Of a DNA stretch of 37,102 bases, positions 32,824 through 37,102 are shown in pieces. The notes under the pieces were generated by a model. It made no database searches. It had not been told where the DNA came from and worked only from the letters and a program-made list of their open reading frames with translations. Origin of the DNA: Natronorubrum halalkaliphilum (GTDB lineage: Archaea; Halobacteriota; Halobacteria; Halobacteriales; Natrialbaceae); contig NZ_WUYX01000031.1 of assembly GCF_009834785.1 (NCBI RefSeq), positions 1 to 37,102 on the forward strand. Direction: 5' to 3'. The position numbers and the translations under genes are program-made. Numbering within the stretch: position 1 is the first letter of the stretch; every line of letters starts with the position of its first letter.

Positions 32824-33019
32824 TTCCCGGACGGTTTCCGGCGTCTAAACCGCGCCGACTATCGAACAATTCCGTGTCGAAACTATCGAGCGAACGGTCT
32901 CAACAGCGTCCACATTCTACACTGTGTAAACCGCGAAGAACGTGTGGGAGGTACACACATCGGAAACAGCTCACGACGTTCGGACGGTGTTTGCCGTCTC
33001 GAGCCCGGATGCGACGATC

Positions 33020-33025
33020 GAGGTG
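33020..33025 (+). promoter_or_regulatory. Shine-Dalgarno site of the ParA gene
   Basis: GAGGTG lies 6 nt before the ATG at 33032 and supports this start over GTG/ATG codons further upstream inside the array. Confidence 0.55.
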
Positions 33026-33031
33026 TCACAA

Positions 33032-33868
33032 ATGACGACCAACGACCCACGCGCCGTGAGCGTCGCCCTCCAGAAGGGCGGCGTCGGCAAAACGACGCTC
33101 GCGATCAACCTCGCCGAACGACTCGCCAACCGAGACAACGATGTCCTGCTCGTCGACTTAGACCAGCAGGGAAACGCCACCGAAGGCGTCGGCCTGAGCG
33201 ACGCGTACTCCAGTGACGTTCACATCGGTGACGTCCTCGAGGACGGCTCCGGAATCGCACTCGAGGACGTGATCCGTTCGACCGACTCGTTCGACGTCCT
33301 TCCGGCCCACGAGGATCTGGACAGCGTCGAGAACAGCATTCGGAGCGCGACCTTCGGCGAACTGTGGATCAGAAACGAGATCGTCGATCCCGTCCTTGGT
33401 GAGGAGTACGACTACGTCGTCGTCGACTCGCCGCCGAATCTCGGCCCGCTCGCTGACGCCTCGCTCATCTCGACCCAGAACGTCATCGTGCCGCTTCGAA
33501 TGAGCGAACCCAGCGTGAGCGGATTCGAGCGTATGTACACCCAGCAGATCGGCCCGATTCGCAAGGAAATCGACCTCGACATCATGGCGATCGTTCCGAA
33601 CTCGCTGGCCGGCGATAACGAAGAGAAACGGATCATCGGCGACCTCGAGGACTCGCAGTTCGGGGCATTCCTGCCTCGGTTCGCACGAGCGGATCACTTC
33701 GAGGACTCGAACTCGCCCGGACCGGGAATACGAGAGCGGATCGCGTTCAAACGAGCGTGGCGCGAGGGGGTCCCGCTCGCGGCGTACGATCCGGAGAACG
33801 ATATGCTCGAGCGACTCGACGAACTGGCCGCGATCGTCGAACGCGGAGGTGTCGCCGATGCCCGATGA
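33032..33868 (+). CDS. ParA/SegA-type P-loop ATPase
   Basis: The 278-residue protein begins M-T-T-N-D-P-R-A-V-S-V-A-L-Q. The deviant Walker A K-G-G-V-G-K-T-T (residues 15-22) has the signature Lys15, the A' segment is L-L-V-D-L-D-Q-Q-G-N-A-T, and Walker B is Y-V-V-V-D-S-P-P-N. This is a ParA/Soj/SegA-type ATPase, which forms ATP-dependent dimers on DNA and moves plasmid or chromosome centromeres with a site-specific partner. The length is short, without an N-terminal HTH domain, as in type Ib ParA and in SegA. Its stop overlaps the next start by 11 bp, so the pair is one operon. The palindromic array upstream is the candidate centromere and operator. Confidence 0.92.
   Translation: MTTNDPRAVSVALQKGGVGKTTLAINLAERLANRDNDVLLVDLDQQGNATEGVGLSDAYSSDVHIGDVLEDGSGIALEDVIRSTDSFDVLPAHEDLDSVENSIRSATFGELWIRNEIVDPVLGEEYDYVVVDSPPNLGPLADASLISTQNVIVPLRMSEPSVSGFERMYTQQIGPIRKEIDLDIMAIVPNSLAGDNEEKRIIGDLEDSQFGAFLPRFARADHFEDSNSPGPGIRERIAFKRAWREGVPLAAYDPENDMLERLDELAAIVERGGVADAR
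33845..33851 (+). promoter_or_regulatory. Shine-Dalgarno site inside the ParA gene
   Basis: GGAGGTG, within the end of the ParA gene, lies 6 nt before ATG 33858 of the partner protein and selects it over GTG 33849. Confidence 0.6.
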
Positions 33869-34400
33869 TAACCGGTTTGCGGGCCTGAGCGAGGCGGTCG
33901 ACGACGATGGTTCGGCGACCAACGAAGACGACAGCCAGCCTGCCGAGTCGGCGGTGGATGCGGACTCGAGTGGAGAATCGAACCCGAACGCAGCCTCGAA
34001 CTCGGGGTCAACGAAGACCGAGTTCGAATCCGTCGCTGCTGAGACAGACACCGACAGCGTTGTCGACACCGACGCCACCGATATCGATACCGCCGATTCC
34101 GGTGCAGATACAGATTCAGACTCAGACTCCGTCTCTGCCTCCAACTCCAGCTCCGAAACGAGCGATGCTGACGATCCGACCGCCTTCCCGTTCGACGCAG
34201 CGGAGAAAAAGACGGCGTACGTTCGGCCCGAGACGCTCGACGATCTGGAAGACGCGCGCGCGTTAGTCGATGCGCAGCTGCGAACGCAACACGACGTCCG
34301 CGATTTAACCGGCCGCGAGTTCTACGACGCGGTCTTTCGGCTCGCCGCGGCGGATACGGACGGCCTGATCGAGGCGGTGCTCGAGGCCCGCGACGACTGA
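33858..34400 (+). CDS. ParA-partner protein: acidic disordered N terminus, putative ribbon-helix-helix C terminus (SegB-like)
   Basis: The 180-residue protein begins M-P-D-D-N-R-F-A-G-L-S-E-A-V. Residues 15-108 are low-complexity Asp/Ser/Thr (for example D-T-D-S-D-S-D-S-V-S). Residues about 118-178 form a compact domain: K-K-T-A-Y-V-R-P-E-T-L-D-D-L-E-D-A-R-A-L-V-D, then V-R-D-L-T-G-R-E-F-Y-D-A-V-F-R-L-A-A. A short strand followed by two helices is what a ribbon-helix-helix monomer looks like, and it follows the only basic patch. Haloarchaeal plasmid ParA genes are often followed by proteins of this build. The archaeal SegB protein likewise has a flexible N terminus and a ribbon-helix-helix C terminus. 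I infer that it binds the upstream dyads, but this is not shown by the sequence alone. Confidence 0.7.
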   Translation: MPDDNRFAGLSEAVDDDGSATNEDDSQPAESAVDADSSGESNPNAASNSGSTKTEFESVAAETDTDSVVDTDATDIDTADSGADTDSDSDSVSASNSSSETSDADDPTAFPFDAAEKKTAYVRPETLDDLEDARALVDAQLRTQHDVRDLTGREFYDAVFRLAAADTDGLIEAVLEARDD

Positions 34401-34422
34401 CTCGGTGTCGGTTGTAGCGTTG

Positions 34423-36420
34423 CTACTCCGTTGGACCTGTTCGGTCCGGAGCGGTAGTCTCGGTGGCATCGTCGGCCTCCGTGTCGGCGTTGGTGCCCGA
34501 TTCGGTAGCATCGCCATCATCGCTCCCGTCGCCACCGTCGTTACCGTCGCGTTCAACAGTCTGCTCGCGGATCGTCATCCCCTTGCGACCGAGATGTTGG
34601 AGTTGCTTGCGAGCGAAATCCTCCTCTCGAGTGCCGCGTGTCGCCAGCACGTAGACGAGCGCGCCGCCGGCGGGGCGCATCGTCCGTCCGGCCCGCTGCG
34701 TACCCTGACGCCGCGAGCCGCCGAGTCCGGACGCGACGATCGCGAGGTCCGCGGTCGGCAGATCGATCCCCTCGTCGCCCACGCGAGAGACGAGCAACAG
34801 GTCGCGTTCGTTCCGTCGGAAATCCTCGAGCAGCCGTCGCCGCTCGTGATGGGGCGTCTCGCCGCTAAGGAAGGGCACGTCGAGGGCAGCTGCGAGGGCT
34901 CGCCCCTGCTCTAGGTAGTCGACGAAGACGAGCGCCTTCGCGTCGGGGTGGGCCGAAAGGAGGAACCGCACTTCGTCGATCTTGCCCCGGTTTTGGGCGG
35001 CGATCCGATACCGTTCCTGGCCGTCGGCGGAGGCGTAGGCGTTTTGCTGTTCGTCGTCGCCCCACGGCACGTACCGGATCTCGAGTTCGGGTTCGGCGAC
35101 GAACCCATCATCGAACAGCGCTTCCCAGTCGGTGCCGATCGGCGGCCCGACGAGGGTGAAGATCTCTTTCTGGCGGTCGTCTTCTCGGATCGGAGATGCG
35201 GACAAGCCCAGGCGATGCCGGGACTGCAGGTGCGTGCTCCGCCGGTAGACGTCCGAGGGAACGTGCTGGCACTCGTCGAAGACGACCAGCCCCCACTCGC
35301 GGTCGTCAAACAGCGATCGATGACGATCCATCCCCGCGATCTGGTAGGTTGCGATTGTCACGGGCCGGACGTTCTTCTGGCCGCCGTGGTACTGGCCGAT
35401 CTGGTGGGGTTCGAGCGACGTATACTCCGCGATCGTCTCGGCCCACTGCCGTGCGAGGTCGCGACTCGGGACGAGTACGAGCGTCTCGCCGCCGACGTGA
35501 GCCATCGCCCCCATCGCAGCGATCGTTTTCCCGCTTCCCGGCGGGCCGACGAAGACGCCCTCGCCGGACTCGGCGAAGCGATCGACCCAGGTCTGTTGGT
35601 ACCCTCGCAGTTGTACCGTGAACTCGATCGGAAGGTCCTCGCCGGACAGCAGATCCCGGTGATCCTGTACCGGGTAGCCCGCTTCGTAGAGGATCCGCTT
35701 GATCGCAGCCTCCGATCCCTCCTGGACCCAGTCTTCGGTCTCGGAGATGGGGGCGTGGACGTGTTCTTCGTCGAGTTTCTGCCGAGCGACGTTGCCCATG
35801 ATTTCCGGGCTCTGTCCCTCGAGTACCGTGTAGCCGTCCTCGTGGGTGGCGAGTCGGAACTGGTGGGCTCGATCCCACTGGCTCTCGACCCAGTCCTCGA
35901 GTTGGTCCGAGCGCTGGCCCAACGCCTGGCGCATCGTCCGCGCGAGTCCCTCGAACTCGTCGTGGGGTGCTTGCCAGACGTCTTCGGGTCTGACAACGTA
36001 GCGATAGCCGTCCTCGCCGTTGCCGTCCGCGAGGTGGGCGAACTGAGCAAGTTGGGCGCGGGTGAACTGATCCGGCCGGTCGACGATAATTTCTCTGCGT
36101 TTGGGGAAGACGACGACCCGTTCCCGATCGGTCAGATCCTCGAGTTCGCTGGGGTACCAGACCACGGGGTCCGTCTCGACGGAATGCCGTTGCAGGTCGC
36201 CTCGGTCGGCGAGGGCCTCGAGCGCCTCGCTGGCCGTTTCCTGGGGGAGATCGAGGGCTCGAGCGACGGCTGCAGCGGTGAGGACGGGTCGGCCCGCTTT
36301 CTGGGAGGCGTCGTGGAAATCTGCAATCGTCAACGCCTCGGGGTGGTCGTCCGAACCGTCGCCGGTCGCCTGCTCCTGTGGCTCGTCGCCAGTCGCCTGC
36401 GAGGAGGGGTCGTCGGTCAC
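34423..36420 (-). CDS. XPB/Rad25-like DEAD/DEAH superfamily 2 helicase
   Basis: The 665-residue protein starts with a low-complexity tail and a winged-helix-like part (about 30-90). A damage-recognition-like region follows, then helicase domain 1: Walker A G-P-P-G-S-G-K-T (292-299), motif II F-D-E-C-Q-H (381-386), motif III L-S-A-S-P. The XPB hallmark R-E-D occurs in I-R-E-D-D-R (411-416). Helicase domain 2 has S-R-V-G-D-E-G-I-D-L-P and motif VI Q-R-A-G-R-T-M-R-P. XPB-type enzymes open DNA during repair and, in eukaryotes, transcription. Archaeal XPB is often paired with the nuclease Bax1, which is not adjacent here. The tail is Asp/Thr/Gly-rich. It converges with the ParA partner gene, 22 bp apart. 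Confidence 0.92.
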   Translation of the reverse strand: MTDDPSSQATGDEPQEQATGDGSDDHPEALTIADFHDASQKAGRPVLTAAAVARALDLPQETASEALEALADRGDLQRHSVETDPVVWYPSELEDLTDRERVVVFPKRREIIVDRPDQFTRAQLAQFAHLADGNGEDGYRYVVRPEDVWQAPHDEFEGLARTMRQALGQRSDQLEDWVESQWDRAHQFRLATHEDGYTVLEGQSPEIMGNVARQKLDEEHVHAPISETEDWVQEGSEAAIKRILYEAGYPVQDHRDLLSGEDLPIEFTVQLRGYQQTWVDRFAESGEGVFVGPPGSGKTIAAMGAMAHVGGETLVLVPSRDLARQWAETIAEYTSLEPHQIGQYHGGQKNVRPVTIATYQIAGMDRHRSLFDDREWGLVVFDECQHVPSDVYRRSTHLQSRHRLGLSASPIREDDRQKEIFTLVGPPIGTDWEALFDDGFVAEPELEIRYVPWGDDEQQNAYASADGQERYRIAAQNRGKIDEVRFLLSAHPDAKALVFVDYLEQGRALAAALDVPFLSGETPHHERRRLLEDFRRNERDLLLVSRVGDEGIDLPTADLAIVASGLGGSRRQGTQRAGRTMRPAGGALVYVLATRGTREEDFARKQLQHLGRKGMTIREQTVERDGNDGGDGSDDGDATESGTNADTEADDATETTAPDRTGPTE

Positions 36421-36523
36421 TGCCCGGTCGTAGCGGCGGTACGGGTAAACCGATTTCGCTCGAGTTGATGGGTAGTATTTTATCCGAGGGCTAACTCAAG
36501 ACCGCCGGACTACCGCCTAAAAA

Positions 36524-36664
36524 CTAGAAACCGGGCAACAACCAGCTGTAGTAGTCCGTAATAACATCTATCGCTCCGTACGCTACCGCCACGGCCATCG
36601 CTGCACAAATCGCGAGTAAGATCAATCCGAGAGACATGAAATACACGAGCGTCTCAGAGTCCAT
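36524..36664 (-). CDS. Small single-span membrane protein, 46 aa
   Basis: This frame is too short for usual length cut-offs. It begins M-D-S-E-T-L-V-Y-F-M-S-L-G-L and continues with a hydrophobic helix, residues 7-30 (I-L-L-A-I-C-A-A-M-A-V-A-V-A-Y-G). It ends D-V-I-T-D-Y-Y-S-W-L-L-P-G-F. The acidic N terminus, one transmembrane helix and aromatic tail make a coherent membrane peptide. Function is unknown. It lies upstream of and on the same strand as the XPB-like gene, about 100 bp away, so co-transcription is possible. Confidence 0.65.
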   Translation of the reverse strand: MDSETLVYFMSLGLILLAICAAMAVAVAYGAIDVITDYYSWLLPGF

Positions 36665-37102
36665 GATAATCGAACAGAGACGGGTTGGTAAAAAACATGG
36701 TACAATCTATTTCTGAAACGACCTCCGTTTTATCTGCTTCAACTGGAGATTTGCGTGCGGAGGTGGGGGCAGGGCGCTGTAACTTTCTGGGGCTGTCCCT
36801 TTGGGAGCAGTGTGGAGGCAGACAGTTGACTTGCGACCTTGGTCTGAGCTATACTACAGAAGTGAGAATCGAACCGCCACCACACACCACAGCTTCCGTT
36901 GTTTCCGCTGAAACAGTATTTTGGAACCTGACAACCCCACTGCTTCCGCTGTTACTCACAAATCGATTCGCTGTCGTAGGTGTGTACACGCCCTGAAACA
37001 ACCGTTTAGGTATATACACCATCTGTGTCCGGTTAAGGCCATACCTCCGTTTTGAAGGCTTGAGCCACCTGTTTATTCAAGGTGAGGCGTGATCTCTCTG
37101 GT
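36665..37102. other. A+T-richer right end with repeats, possible origin-proximal region
   Basis: No gene is supported; the open frame at 36685-36996 has no family features or third-position bias. The stretch holds CTGAAAC-containing motifs at about 36713, 36908 and 36993. It also holds an 11-bp direct repeat ACCTCCGTTTT (36721-36731 and 37043-37053) and a dyad GTTTCCGCTGAAAC (36901-36914). A TATA-like GGTATATACAC at about 37009-37019 points to a transcript leaving the window. Confidence 0.4.
36901..36955 (-). repeat. Two origin-recognition-box-like repeats
   Basis: On the minus strand, GTTTCAGCGGAAACAACGG (ending near 36896) and AACAGCGGAAGCAGTGGGG (36935-36953) share the core CAGCGGAA(A/G)CA followed by a G-rich patch. 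Haloarchaeal origin recognition boxes have the general form of a TTTCC..GGAAAC dyad followed by a G tract. The resemblance is loose and no cdc6/orc1 gene is in the window. Confidence 0.3.

Larger units (their letters stand above)
32291..32932. repeat. Array of dyad-symmetric sites, putative centromere/operator array
   Basis: Sites read directly are as follows. 32291-32316: 24 of 26 positions symmetric, core ACTGTGTACACAGT at 32297-32310. 32407-32420: ACTGTCCGGACAGT, perfect. 32438-32457: 8-bp arms TACACTGT/ACAGTGTA, perfect. 32541-32562: 18 of 22 symmetric. 32577-32594: 8-bp arms ACACAGTG/CACTGTGT. 32687-32700: ACATTGTACAATGT, perfect. 32741-32754: ACCGTTCGAACGGT, perfect. 32789-32805 and 32807-32823: GTCTACAC arms around one base; the second is perfect and the first has one mismatch. 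32916-32932: weaker copy TCTACACTGTGTAAAC. Several perfect 14-mers share ends AC and GT. Such clusters before a parA gene are typical of centromere or operator sites. Confidence 0.85.
32166..33031. other. Non-coding divergent region with palindromic array, 866 bp
   Basis: It is the longest gene-free stretch in the window. Its HerA-proximal end carries the HerA-like promoter. The centre (32291-32932) is packed with dyads built from TACAC/GTGTA and ACTGT/ACAGT half-sites. The ParA-proximal end has a Shine-Dalgarno site. It is visibly richer in A+T than the flanking genes. Open frames through it have no coding character. Confidence 0.8.

Noticed and set aside
32291-32932. CRISPR array as an explanation of the repeated motifs
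   Set aside because: The repeats are short dyads of differing sequence at irregular spacing, without a constant repeat or uniform spacers, and no cas gene is nearby.
34948-36468. 506-aa plus-strand frame opposite the XPB-like helicase
   Set aside because: Shadow of the helicase gene; all helicase motifs are on the minus strand.
36685-36996. 103-aa plus-strand frame at the right end
   Set aside because: Non-acidic, motif-free product that runs through the repeats; the stretch looks non-coding.

Overview
The window is DNA of a haloarchaeon (class Halobacteria). The base composition is G+C-rich with strong G/C preference at third codon positions, the predicted proteins are very acidic, and lineage-typical families occur: HTH_10/Bat regulators, a HalOD1 domain protein, DUF5786 and DUF7563 small proteins, an archaeal-type GlmU, and leaderless promoters with a TATA-like element 25-35 nt before the start codon. 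A genus cannot be named from the sequence alone. No tRNA, rRNA or CRISPR array was seen.

Region 1 (0-12.1 kb) is a cell-surface glycan/exopolysaccharide accessory cluster. On the minus strand lie an alkaline-phosphatase-superfamily enzyme, a GNAT acyltransferase and an ATP-grasp ligase. On the plus strand lie a polysaccharide deacetylase and a tightly overlapping trio (Gfo/Idh/MocA oxidoreductase, DUF362-like protein, NAD-dependent epimerase). These are followed by a minus-strand GT4 glycosyltransferase and a plus-strand DUF354 GT-B-like protein. Several of these genes share an ATAACAAA-like element upstream.

Region 2 (12.2-20.1 kb) holds stress and regulatory genes: a universal stress protein, a 1108-residue multi-sensor Bat regulator, a small HTH_10 regulator, a DUF5786 protein, and a CPA2 antiporter fused to Usp domains. 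An 811-bp stretch without genes follows.

Region 3 (20.9-26.3 kb) holds the two UDP-GlcNAc enzymes, glmS and an archaeal glmU, flanking a stand-alone HalOD1 protein. Next come a zinc-ribbon DUF7563 protein, a probable eroded IS200/IS605-type (IS1341-like) end, and a winged-helix regulator that overlaps a possible leaderless small ORF.

Region 4 (26.4-30.4 kb) is a second glycan block: a FemAB-like acyltransferase in an operon with a second alkaline-phosphatase-superfamily enzyme, and a divergent DegT/DnrJ-type PLP enzyme.

Region 5 (30.4-34.4 kb) is the most unusual part. A HerA-like ATPase with a long coiled coil and a C-terminal winged helix is divergent from a ParA ATPase gene. The ParA gene overlaps a gene for an acidic, disordered protein with a small C-terminal domain that may be ribbon-helix-helix. 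The 866 bp between the divergent genes hold about ten dyad-symmetric sites. This looks like a SegAB/ParA-type segregation locus with its own centromere or operator array, coupled to a putative DNA-pumping ATPase.

Region 6 (34.4-37.1 kb) has an XPB-like helicase, a 46-residue membrane protein missed by length cut-offs, and a repeat-bearing, A+T-richer end with sequences loosely like origin recognition boxes. This raises the possibility that a replication origin lies at or just past the right edge.
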